The translations under genes and the position numbers were made by a program. A stretch of 64,000 nt of DNA from Isoetes taiwanensis (lineage: Eukaryota > Streptophyta > Lycopodiopsida > Isoetales > Isoetaceae): NCBI GenBank assembly GCA_021234155.1, contig JAJEKV010000012.1, positions 6,081,789 to 6,145,788 of the forward strand, in the 5' to 3' direction. The stretch's first letter is position 1, and the number at the start of each line of letters is the position of its first letter. Of the stretch, positions 23,233 through 33,350 are shown one piece after another. The notes beneath the pieces were generated by a model, which was not told where the DNA came from, searched no databases, and saw only the letters and a list, made by a program, of their open reading frames with translations.

Positions 23233-25140
23233 AATGAAGAAACAATAGATGCATTTAAAATTGTGAACACCATGAAAGTTTAAGAAGGAATACCATTTTA
23301 TGTCAATGCATGATTTGAACATGAAAATGATTTACCTGTTTCCACGCCAGTTGCTTCAAAACACATCTTTTCTAGTGGATGCCTATATATGACTCAGGCC
23401 AAAGGAGCCTTTGGGACAGTTCCAAGTGACCAAGAGTAAAAAAGCCTCTTTTTAAAAGATATAACAGGCCATTTGGGTTTTGCAAAGCGGCCTGGTTCCT
23501 GGTTCTACCACCATAGGTTATATTCATGCACAGTGATCACCTGTAAAACTAGGCCTTTTCATGACTTGTGGTCCAATAGCTAAATGAATCTAAAATATGG
23601 AGAATAAATTAAGAACTAGGGAGAACAGCCCAAATACAAAACAGAAACTGCAAAAAGCATTGCCACTTTGTGTAACATCCCTAAAATGCTTGGAAGACAG
23701 AAAGAAGAAGAAAACATTCATGTAATTGAAACAAAGGAATGCTTTCTAACTTACAATCCATAAAGAAATCATTGCCTGCCAGTGATGTTGTAACCGCTTT
23801 CATCACATAATGTGGAGAATAGTGGTTAGCAAAGGGAATTTTTAAAACGAATGCATAATACGAAAGGACAGTAGCTAGAGCTTCAAGGTTGAATCAACTT
23901 ATGATCTCCTGGATGCAGGGAAGTAATTTTAATCAGTTTTTCTAATTTTCATCAGTTTATCTTGTATTGATCCACATAGGCCATGATCTCCATAGATGGT
24001 AAACATCAATTTAGTTCAGTTCAATTCTATTCATTATTAAGAATATGTGATGCATTCAATATTTATGTTCCATGGAATGACATATATGTTTGGATAGTAA
24101 TGGCATATTTTGACATTTGGAGGCATTCTAGGACTCCGGAGATCAAGAAGCATACAAAATGAGATTCCTACATTGACATTTGGTGAACAATATTACATTG
24201 ACATATGTTGACGTTTGTTGAAGAGTACTACATTGACATGTGTTGAAGAAGACGAAATAAAAAAGCCAAACGTAACCTTAGGACCCTCAAATTTCTTATG
24301 GTTTCAGGCCTTTTTTTAGGTAGCTTTTAGGGCCAAGGTCTTCTGGTGGCTACGAGTGACAAGTGTCGCTGCATGGCGATGGAGTTTGTAGAGCTATGGA
24401 GCTCGCTGGAGCTTTTCGCCGGACAGGGCTATGGAGTTCGCTGGAGCTTTCCCTGCAAAGAGCTCCCCTTTAAACATGCTTCTCGCGTTTCATGATTTAT
24501 TTCGTTTTATGTTAGGAACTTCGCCAAGGTTTCAGCAAAGCTCTGTTCTAGTTAAGAAATCATTTCTTTAAGCTCTGCCATTTCCTTAAGGCTAATAACC
24601 ATTTCCTTAAGCTCTGCCATGGCCGAAGGTCTGTTGTTTCCCGTTTGCTCTTCCATGGCAGAGCTTGTCATTCCGCTGCATTTTCGACTCCAAATCCCTG
24701 TTTGCCTCCACGCTCCCGATCCAGTGCCTCCATACTCCCTGTTTGCCTTCAAATCTGACAAAAGCAAAGATCCTTCAAATCTGACAAAGAAAACAGGGAA
24801 AGCAAACATTTTTCAAATCTGACGATCAAGAACAAGAACAGGGGTTTCAGGATACGGTAAGGTTACGGCGGTATTTCCGGGGAAACTCCATGCTTCTGCA
24901 AATTTTCCCTTGAAAAAAAAGGATGGATAATCCGAAATGGATACGCTGAAAAGCATAGCATGATGAGGACTCCCGTGAATCGAGACACGAGTTCCTTTAG
25001 GGACATATTGAAGCCAAAAACCAAACCGACAAAGAAGGCGGCAAGAACTTGACAGTACATGTGGCAGGGATGCGACACGTCATAACAGCAGGTCGATAAC
25101 GTAATCCGTGAGCACACCAATATCAGGCACCAATGCAAAA
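23233..25140. other. intergenic, nothing firm
   Basis: No supported gene. Around 24330-24640 there are short internal direct repeats (a GGAGCTCGCTGGAGCTTTTC-like block twice, and CCTTAAGCTCTGCCAT twice). A minus-strand frame at 24863-25153 contains a hydrophobic segment (F-F-V-G-L-V-F-G-F) but no motif. Confidence 0.35.
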
Positions 25141-25144
25141 TACG

Positions 25145-25383
25145 TGAGCACATTTATATAGGGCGCCTCTGAAAAATACAGGGCAGCAAGAAAAGTGTGA
25201 GTGGGAAAGCTGCCCGGGCGCCACGGAGGCAAGGGGCAGGGATTGGGGATGCCACGTGGTTGGACAAGAGGGATCCTATCTTGAGGGATAAGGGAGTGTG
25301 TGGTGTTGAGTAGTGTGTGGTGATATTGAGGGTGGGAAGTGTTATTTAGGAGATGTGTGTTTTGGAGAAGGGAGAGGGCAAGA
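25145..25383 (+). promoter_or_regulatory. rbcS promoter / 5' region with G-box and I-box
   Basis: A G-box CACGTG (25253-25258, in GCCACGTGG) and an I-box GGATAAGG (25286-25293) lie 33 bp apart, 91-131 bp upstream of the rbcS start codon. Paired G-box and I-box elements are a classic light-response module of plant rbcS promoters. Two TATA candidates exist: TTTATATAGG at about 25152-25161 (the module would then be transcribed) and the weaker TTATTTAG at 25342-25349 (the module would then be upstream, as usual, with a very short leader). The sequence does not decide between them. Confidence 0.6.
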
Positions 25384-26283
25384 ATGGCATCCACCATAGC
25401 AGCAGCATCTGCCATTTCCACTCCGGCCGCCTTCGCCTCGGCCTCCCCCAAAACCACCACCTCCTCCACCTCCACCAAGCCCTTCGTTGGCCTCAAGCCT
25501 GCCTCCGCCCTCTTCGGCGCATCCAGCATTGCTTCTGAATTTGCCTCTAAAACCGTCAAGAATGGTAGCAGAGTCCATTGCATGCAGGTTTCTACTTCTT
25601 CCCTTTTATCTCATTGTTTTTTTTTGTCAATTTTTGGTCATCTTAACTTGGTTTTGAAATGCAGACTTTGAACCCCTACACCAACGATAAATACGAGACT
25701 CTTTCTTACCTTCCTCCCCTCAGTGATGATGCCATTGCCAAGCAAATCGATTACATCATCAAAAGTGGCTGGATCCCTTGCCTCGAGTTCGACAATGTAA
25801 GTTCTAAACCATACTCCTAGTTTTTTCTTTTTAAGGCACAAGTGTGTAGGTTGCCTATTGGCCATCCAACATAATGTTTCTTCTAATGTGTACCTTTAAA
25901 CCCATAGTTTTTCCAGCACAAGTCGTGTAGGGGGGCTATTGGCTATGTTTCTTCTAATGTATAGCTGCCTCTTTCTAATGTAGTTGCTAGTTGCTAGTTC
26001 CTAATGTTGTCCCTAGTGTAGTTTCACTTGCTTACTTGAATACATGGATTTGCAGGTTGGTGTCATCAGTCGAGAACACAACAGCAGCCCTGGATACTAT
26101 GATGGACGTTACTGGGTCATGTGGAAGCTTCCCATGTTTGGGTGCCAAGACTCCGCCCAAGTGTTGAGGGAAATTGCTGAAGTCAAGAAAGAGTACCCCG
26201 AGGCATTCGTTCGCATCATCGGATTTGACAACCTTAGACAGGTTCAATGTGTTGCCTTCTTGGTTTCACGTCCCAAGAAGTGA
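25384..26283 (+). CDS. rbcS: ribulose bisphosphate carboxylase small subunit precursor
   Basis: Small subunit of Rubisco, imported into the chloroplast and assembled with the plastid-encoded large subunit for CO2 fixation. Exons are 25384-25587, 25665-25796 and 26056-26283, all phase 0 at GT-AG sites, giving 187 residues. Residues 1-66 are a Ser/Thr/Ala-rich transit peptide containing K-P-F-V-G-L-K-P. The mature protein starts near M-Q-T and shows [42 protein letters not shown] and A-F-V-R-I-I-G-F-D. The start is fixed by the transit peptide; an in-frame upstream extension is out of context. No defects were seen. It is probably light-regulated, given the upstream G-box/I-box pair. A decayed partial copy lies 1 kb downstream. 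Confidence 0.97.
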
Positions 26284-27284
26284 GTGTCAAGGCTATGGCT
26301 TAGGCCAACATTTTCTTAATAAAATTTGATGCCATTTTCTCCACGTCTTTTACTATATGCCCCCAACCCCAAAAGAAGGAAAAAAAATTGAAGCACATAA
26401 AACCATCAAAGCATCTTCTGTGACCTTACAATCAATTTAATTTTTTTTCTTTTTTTTTTCTTTTTTTTGGCAATGTATACTTTGGCGGCAAGGCTCATAA
26501 GATCCAATATTGGACCAGACAAAATAACATAAATATTAGACTATGTGGAGTCACTTGAAAATTAGACAAGTTGAATATGCAATGAGATAAAAGTTGCCTT
26601 TGCATCAATTGCAATTCAACATAGCAAGAAAGCAGTGTTTGCTTCATATCGCAGCTAGTACTTTTGGGCAAACCAATGAAGATAAACAAATTTACATGAA
26701 CGGGCATCGACGAAATGATGAATGCTAAAGAACTAAGTAAATTTTTATGGAGATAGAAATAAAAGAGAAGCTAAATAACTTTTTGAAAAGCTAATCAAGA
26801 AGAGGAAACAACTTGAAAGATGAAATATTCTTAAAAATATTTGAGGCCCACTATGAGCACCATGAAAGTTTTACTTGTTTTAATAATGCTTGAATATGCT
26901 AAAGAATTATGTATTGATATGGCTACATGCTTGAGGGTGAAGCTCCATTCTCTCGATGGACTCCCAATATGCATCAAGAAGGAAAGAATGGAACTGCTGA
27001 GATGAAGAAGAAACACTGATATGAGAAGCCGATGAAGACTAAAAAGAGAACCCAATGGCCCAAATCTGCATGCAAATCATCAATGATCAAATTTACAACG
27101 TTGCCCAACCTTTATTTTCCCTGTGATCCTTCTAATAAGGGAATTCTTTTTAAAGAAATTATTAATAAGGGTATATAAAACAACAAAATGCCATTCACAA
27201 TGAAAATGGGAAAAATAAATATACCATTGTACATAAGGGCAATATTTTGAAAAACCCTTGACATTTTGTTAGGGCCCCTTTTCG
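26284..27284. other. spacer between rbcS and its pseudogene
   Basis: 3' flank of rbcS and non-coding sequence. A polyadenylation-like AATAAAAT follows the stop codon by about 30 bp, and T-rich runs occur at 26440-26467. No other feature was seen. Confidence 0.4.
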
Positions 27285-27800
27285 TTAATGGACAAGCAAA
27301 TCGACTACATCATCAAAAAAGGCTGGATCCATTAAAAGAGGCTGGATCCCTTGCCTCGAGTTCGACAACGTAAGCTTTCTAACCATAGTGCTTGTTTTTT
27401 GTTCTTTCGTGTGGAGTGCCTATTGCCCATCCAACATAGTGGTTCTTCTAATGTATATTTGCCAATTTCTAATGTAGTTCCTAGTTCCTAGTTCCTAATG
27501 TAGTTGCTAGCGTAGTTTCACTTGCTTACTTGAATACATGGATTTTAGATTGATGTCATCATTCGAGAATACAACATCAGACTTGGATACTATGATGGAG
27601 ATTACTGGGTCATGTGCAAGCTTCCCTTGTTTGGCTGCCAAGACTCCGCCCAAGTGTTATGGGAAATTGCTGAAACCAAGAAAGAATATCCCGAGGCCTT
27701 TGTTCGCATCATCGGATTTGACAACGTTGGATAGTTCAATGTGTTGTCTTATTGGTTTCACGTCCCAAGCAGTGAGTGTCAAGGCTACGGCTTAGGCCAA
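27285..27800 (+). pseudogene. rbcS pseudogene (partial tandem copy)
   Basis: Matches the functional gene from late exon 2 through intron 2, exon 3 and the 3' flank. The intron is retained, so this is a DNA duplication and not a retrocopy. Exon 2 is cut at the start and contains a short internal duplication (K-K-G-W-I-H then a stop, then R-G-W-I-P-C-L-E-F). The acceptor before exon 3 has lost its CAG (TTTTAG before ATTGATGTCATC). Exon 3 ends early: G-F-D-N-V-G then TAG. The coding region upstream of exon 2 is absent. Confidence 0.95.
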
Positions 27801-27862
27801 CGTTTTCTTAAGAAACAATATCTTTTACTATATATACAACATCTTTTACTATATATGTAGCT

Positions 27863-29002
27863 GTGTTGTTACTTCAAAAGGACTCTGATGCCAAGGCCAT
27901 GGCCAAGCTCCAAAAAGAATATATGCCGGAGCTTCACTCCCATCTCATCCTTTGGGTACAGGAGGCTCTCACATATGCGCAAGCACGCTTACAACGTATG
28001 GCATCGGGTATGCACAGTTATTCCTCCAGCATGTCGGCACTTTGAATACTCTCCGGACATATCTGAACAATAAGGTCGTCCCTTTGGACTGCAAACCATC
28101 TTCTCTTGAGACCCTGATGCCTCCACAGGATTGGGATACCCTATAAAAATAGTTGGATCCTGCACTGGTCACGGAATTCCACGCCTAGTCCCAAAAATAG
28201 CGATGCATCCTCCTCCATAACCTAGTCCGTATGCTTCACGCAATGCCCCTCCACGGCGTGAGTACCTCGCCATGGACTAGGGATCCTCGTTCTGGACATG
28301 GACATTAGAAGCTCACGCTGAGTAGACTTCATGCAAATCACGGTTGATCTTCCGGGATCCACACTTTGTTCGAAGACATGCGTGGACCACCAACAACTGG
28401 ATCTACATCCTGAACGGGAAGATCTGGAAGCCCATCAATGTTGTCGCAGGACTTTCTCAGTTCTTGAATTGGGTTGCCACTTCTCCAGATCCCTCAGTTT
28501 ATCGCCAAGCTGGTTTCTGCGCTGCACTCCATTGCATACTCACGAGCTCCTTAAATCAGAAGCGACCAATCTTTCATTGCAACCCTAATGCCAGCATCAG
28601 TGCCCTTGGCCTTGAGACTCTCTATGCCCCTTGCAGCTCACCAAGCTCTTGAAGAAATTGTGAAAACTGGGTTTCTCATTGATGCCACTGGCTATTGGAC
28701 AGACCACGTCTGAGGCCTTCCAACAATGCCAAAAACTAGTTGCCGAGTACCACAATCAAGTTCGGCCCTATAATCAGCCAGATGACATAGGGGAACTTGA
28801 CAACTTTCCTCCTCCGGAAATAGTTCCTGCTCTTCTGTCCTCTAAGTGTTCTTTGGTGGGGAGGAGTGTTAGTCCCGTGCCCCAAAGCACAAGACTATTC
28901 CTAAGGTACAAAAAAGACCCGAAGGGCAAAGGGCAGGCATCCACGTCAGCAGCTAAGGTCATGCCAGCCAAGAAGAAGCGACCACGTGACTCCACGGCCT
29001 AA
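27863..29002 (+). pseudogene. decayed unidentified protein-coding region
   Basis: Open pieces in all three plus frames follow each other and look coding. Examples are P-E-L-H-S-H-L-I-L-W-V-Q-E-A-L, N-N-W-I-Y-I-L-N-G-K-I-W-K-P then F-L-N-W-V-A-T, A-L-H-C-I-L-T-S-S-L-N-Q, F-Q-Q-C-Q-K-L-V-A-E-Y-H-N-Q, and a basic C-terminus K-K-K-R-P-R. The pieces make a former protein of about 350 residues interrupted by at least five frameshifts or stops. I do not recognise it. A basic-tailed nucleic-acid-binding protein of a mobile element is one possibility. Confidence 0.4.
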
Positions 29003-29264
29003 GAAATCCACGGCCTGCCAACCTTCAGTGCCACTCATTATGGCAATAATGATTTCATGAGTCATGGCAGGAATCACGGGATTAGGTGACCGAGGATCCT
29101 CAATTAATAGATCATTGCTATTTTGGGCTGAGACCGTTGTGCTATATATACCAGAGGATTAGACTTAGATCTTTAGACAAGTTCAGGCATTTTTGTTGTC
29201 TCATCTCCTTACGGATTTTTCCATGTACTCTCTTTGATTGAAAGATATTTATGCCGCCTTGTTC

Positions 29265-29756
29265 CTTGCCACCCTCTTATATTTAGAAATCGCCCCCTCC
29301 CCCATCACCCTCACCACCATCTCCATACATCCACAGATCCCCCCTCTCCTCCACCTCCCTAAGTCTACACATCTCCACCTTTTCTATCTCCCTCACGACC
29401 CCCTTCTTATATCTATAAATCACCGCCTCCTCAATCATCCTCGCAACCACCTCCCCCATCTCCCATTGCCCCCTCCTCCATTGCCTTCTCCGCCATCCTC
29501 CTACATCTATCAATATCCAGCTCCTCCATCACCCTCACCACCTCCTTATATTTACAAATTCCCACCACCTCCATCACCGTCACCTCTATCTCCATATATC
29601 TACCTATTTTTGTCTTGTCCGTCACCCTCGCCACCACCTCCTTATATATACAAATCCCCTCCTCATCCACGTCTTCGGCTCCCCCTCCCTATGTGCACCC
29701 ATCTCCATGTGAATCTTTTTTCGACCCCTTTTTACAATCTACATCAGAAATCTTAG
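29265..29756 (+). pseudogene. extensin-like proline-rich repeats, broken
   Basis: Repeats of S-P-S-P-P-P-Y-I-Y-K-(S/F)-P-P type occur in shifting frames, the pattern of cell-wall hydroxyproline-rich extensins (S-P-P-P-P with Y-x-Y cross-link sites). The repeats move between frames (for example P-P-S-Y-I-Y-K-S-P-P-P and P-P-P-P-Y-I-Y-K-S-P-P in different frames), so the gene is degenerate. No signal peptide was identified upstream. Confidence 0.5.
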
Positions 29757-29935
29757 TAGCCCAAAACCTTGCACGTCCATGATTTTAAGGATCAGCATAT
29801 GCCAAATGTTATTGCTCAATGGGCAAGCCTACAATCCTATTTGCAGTCAAATTTCAAATTAATATCTGTTTCCTTGGCAAACAAATCATACCAAAAAATT
29901 AGGAGCCATAGAGCAATGTGAGTGGGGCATCAGGG

Positions 29936-30241
29936 AATAAATTACTAAATGCATATTTTTTATTAGCCATAATGGCTTTAGCTAAACTTGACCGAGATTA
30001 ATCCCAAAACTTTCTATGGTTTAGCTAAACTTTACACATTTTCCCTGTCATACTTTCTAACATTTAGCTAAACTAACCCAAAATTCATCCCAAAATTTTT
30101 TGTGGTGTGATCAATAGAAAACATTAAGCTAAAATTACTATACGTTTTTTCAATTGTTTCTATTTACTTTAGTCATTTTCTTTGTGAAAACATTTTAACA
30201 CAATACCAATTAGCCAAGTCTAGGCCTCAAATTATTCCATA
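29936..30241. repeat. dispersed ~300-bp repeat, copy A
   Basis: AT-rich element with several TTTAGCTAAAC blocks. Similar sequence, in the same order, occurs at 54960-55205: AACCCAAAATTCATC(C/T)CAAAA, TTTCTATGGTTTAGCTAAAC, and the end block CTCAAATTATTCCAT versus CTTAAATTATTCCAT. Copy A begins GGAATAAATTA and ends AATTATTCC, a short inverted repeat, so it may be a MITE. Confidence 0.5.
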
Positions 30242-31200
30242 GATGCTAGAAAATAAATTAATAATTATATATCAACTCTTTTAATTTGGGATTTTCAGGT
30301 TTGGTGGAAAATGTTTTTGGGTTTTTTCTTAAGTCGATTTCCTATGATTTTAAATGTTTTTGGATGCTGTGAAACATTTCTGACATTCCAAAAATCAGGA
30401 TGCTTTTCGTATGATTTCGATTTTGGTTTTTGTGGGCATGCCTTATCCGATCTCTCGCATGCTGAAGGCCAATTTTTTCCCTTTCTGGCTGCATCGTGGT
30501 GGCATGCATGCCATGATAGCTCAAGACCTGGGCAGGGTTGTTGAATCGGGCAAATATGATCTCGGAATCTGTTGGATGAGCTTGGAGGTTCATATGTCTT
30601 TTGTGTTTTGATTCGAATCCATCCAGGTTTCTCATGTTGGAAAGCGGCCATTTTGCAGCTTCTTTCAAGGTCGAAGTACGTTTGAAATGTTGATATGGCC
30701 ATTGTTTATATTCCTTAATGTCTCAGTTTTAAATTTAAGGATCTTGATTTCACTATTGATTTCACTATCTACGTGGGTATGTATCCTGGGAGCATCATAG
30801 CCACTAAGCCTGCTATTAGTATTAGCTTTCGTTCCAAGAATGTGTATTCTAGCAATGTACTAAATCCAACTTTGCAGGTGGGCGATTAGGAGCAAACCTG
30901 AAGCAGAACATCAAGTTTATCTTGCCAATTCTAATTAATCCCTTCATAGCATCTTTGGCCAGATGACTGATGACAGGAACAATTTGGTAATTGTTTTCCC
31001 TTCTGATTATCTTTCCTTCCAAAAAAAGGAGCCTTCTTATAAGATTTGCATTGGGAAGCATAGAATTTGCTTTTTAAGAGTTTTGAAGTTCCTTCTCTTC
31101 TTAGGTAGGATGCATTACTGCGGATGCTCAAAAATGTTTCTGGCTCTTTTTGTAAGTGCTTAAACATCTAGGATGTGCATAGATAAGTGTAACAGTCATA
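30242..31200. other. intergenic, nothing firm
   Basis: No supported gene. A plus-strand stretch at about 30880-30960 after an AG (N-I-K-F-I-L-P-I-L-I-N-P-F-I-A-S-L) could be an isolated exon, but no family is recognised. Confidence 0.35.
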
Positions 31201-31259
31201 ACAGGATTGCAAATTAAACGGGAGTGTTGCATCACCCGTTTCAAAGATTCCCTTAAAAA
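31201..31259 (+). repeat. left terminal inverted repeat of the methylase transposon
   Basis: Contains ACAGGATTGC, two variable bases, ATTAAACGGGAG, five variable bases, then CATC, and further in AAAGATTCCCTTAAA. The reverse complement of 43815-43878 has the same blocks in the same order: ACAAGATTGC, ATTAAACGGGAG, CATC, then ATATTCCTTAAAG. Confidence 0.65.
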
Positions 31260-31555
31260 AAACACCAGGATTTAAAAAATGATCATTTTCAAAAGAAGTT
31301 GGGGATTTCAAGTGAAACAAAATATTTTATCGTGCATTTTGGGCTCTTTTGAAGTGATAATCTTGCATTTGTAGAAAAGAGCACTTGGAAATGGCAAAAT
31401 TCCAGACATTAATACACCAGGAATATTACTATGAATTCGAGGACATCCAAAAAACGTAAAAAAAAAAAAAAAAAAAAAATTGTATTAATTTTTTTCAGTA
31501 CATCAAATATGGCATTATTTTATAGCCAGTAGTAAATAATTTAGCAAAAACTAAC

Positions 31556-32972
31556 TCAGAGGTCTAAATCGAAGTCCTCAGTATGTGGTTTGCTCGTCTC
31601 ACCTTTTTCTATCTCTACAGTTTGCTCCTTTGTCACTGTCTTATCTTTGTTGGTGTCAATAGTCTCTTCAGGAATAGTAGCTAGAGCTACTTCTTTGAGC
31701 TCTGCAAAGGTAGCTTCATCTTCCAGAGAGCTTGTGAAAGGAGGTTGTATCTCAGAAGATGTCATTTTGGCAAAATCTGATGATGATTTGGTTCCCAACT
31801 CTTGATTTTCATCTGGTAGAGTTGGTAGAGCAGACAACCGCATCTTAATAAAGTCTACAGACTCTCTATCAATGTCAACAGCAACACAATTACGACCCTT
31901 TTTAAGTGCACATGCTATTGTTGTACCAGAGCCAGAGAAAGCATCTAGGACCCAATCTCCTGGACGTGAAAACATATCCAGAATATGGTTAATTAGCTTC
32001 TGTGGCTTTTGGTAATGATTCACAATTTTGCCTTGTGCACTTGGGTCCTAGAGCTTCTGTAATACTGCTGGGAACTCTAGAACATTAGAAAAATTTTGGC
32101 AGGCTGCTGTGTTAAAGTGCTCCATGGTATGCTTCCCGTCGAAACTCCAGTAAGCTACATGGAGATACTCAACCTTGCTCAGCAGCCTCGGTCCTCCACC
32201 ATGGTAGTTGATATTAGTTTTGTACCTGCAAGATCGTATTCCAGAATAGTAAGTACGTATTCCAGAATAGAAGATGACGAGTTGCAACTGCAACAATGAC
32301 TCAAAACTTGAAAGAAAGAACGTTTCAACTGCACTCGAGATTTGAAGACTCACCAGGCCATATTTTCATAACCGGCTTGCACAGGAGAACCGAAGTGGTT
32401 CTTGAAAGTAGCTTCCACAAGTCCGGATTGCATGCTGGAGTGGAACACAACAAGACGCCAGTGTTTTGCTGTGGTAACCTGCTTAATTCCGTCGACGAAA
32501 GCATTAAATTCTGAGTTTTTGAATGGCTGGTCGTCGTAGCGGCTATCCTTCAGCTTGAACCCATACGGCAAGTCTGCTATGACCAATGTAAAATCTTGTG
32601 GCTTTATACTTCCAGCCAACTTAGTGCAGTCCCCATGAACGATAGAATAAAAGTTATTTTGATCAAACATGGAAAACCTCTCGTAGTCGGACGGCTCAAC
32701 ATCAACAATACGCCTATCCGCTAGAGTCCTCTCTTCTCTGGCTGTCCTTACCAGGTGCATAAAACCTTCTGGTAGGTCCTTGTTCTTCTTCTTGCTTGCT
32801 CGTTAGTAAACGATGTTAGGCGTGCATCACAAAAGAAAAACATTAAAAACAGGAAAAAAGACGCACACCGACCCTCAAAATTTGGAGCGTATTGGATAAT
32901 ACGCTTGTCGGAAGTTGCTATGGGATAGAGCTCTTTACATCTGTCCCAGCTGTCCACGTTCAACTGCTCCAT
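31556..32972 (-). pseudogene. beta-class DNA N6-adenine/N4-cytosine methyltransferase
   Basis: Predicted S-adenosylmethionine-dependent DNA amino-methyltransferase. Exons run from ATG at 32972 to about 32870, about 32778 (or 32798) to 32354, and 32225 to 31556, with GT-AG introns. The substrate motif IV V-I-A-D-L-P-Y-G-F (canonical D-P-P-Y) comes before the SAM-binding motif I W-V-L-D-A-F-S-G-S-G-T-T, preceded by H-Y-Q-K-P-Q-K-L-I. This IV-then-I order defines the beta class, as in CcrM/HinfI-type enzymes; the class does not resolve adenine from cytosine specificity. Motif IV has Leu for the first Pro. A single in-frame TAG (32048-32050) lies just before D-P-S-A-Q-G-K-I-V-N-H-Y-Q-K-P; otherwise the frame is open to an acidic tail ending D-F-D-L-D-L. 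METTL4/MT-A70 enzymes are a different family. A palindrome array lies about 110 bp upstream. Confidence 0.85.
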
Positions 32973-33083
32973 TAAACATGTTTGGCACGTAATAACATTT
33001 TTTCGGGCCGGAAGTCAAGAACAATTAAACAAGGTGAGTAATTGTTTTTTACGGAAAACGAAAGCAATAAGAAAAATCCACGG

Positions 33084-33308
33084 TGTATTCCTAATACCCT
33101 TTGTCTTACAAGCCAAAAGCAAAAGTGTATTCGAATACACCTCTCGCTTACGTTTCGGAGCAAAAGTGTATTCCGAATACACTTTTGCTTTTGACGTTTA
33201 GAACAAAAGTGTATTCCTAATACACTTTTGCTTTTAACTGTAGCCAAAAGTGTATTCTGGAATACACATTGGACTACCCACAGAAGCCAAAGTGTATTCC
33301 GGAATACA
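33084..33308. repeat. phased palindrome array A (6 copies)
   Basis: Variants of TGTATTCCGGAATACA begin at 33084, 33126, 33167, 33210, 33251 and 33293, spaced 42, 41, 43, 41 and 42 bp. Cores vary (TCCTAA, TCGA, TCCGA, TCCTAA, TCTGGA, TCCGGA) while arms are conserved. Flanks are AAAAG / CTTTT so each site is a larger imperfect palindrome. The array sits just upstream of the minus-strand methyltransferase start (32972) and downstream of the ParB-like gene. Confidence 0.92.
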
Positions 33309-33350
33309 CCTTGGCTTCCCAAAAAATATTTCTTGCTACGGAAGGAAAAT

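Noticed and set aside
25080-25583. Minus-strand long open frames (Gly-rich and Leu-rich) opposite rbcS exon 1
   Set aside because: They are antisense shadows of the Ser/Thr/Ala-rich transit peptide codons and show no family motif.
29283-29670. Minus-strand Glu/Gly-rich frames
   Set aside because: They are the reverse complement of the proline-rich extensin-like repeats on the plus strand.
30295-30702. 135-residue minus frame and overlapping plus frames
   Set aside because: They overlap in several frames, show no domain, and have no splice or codon evidence.
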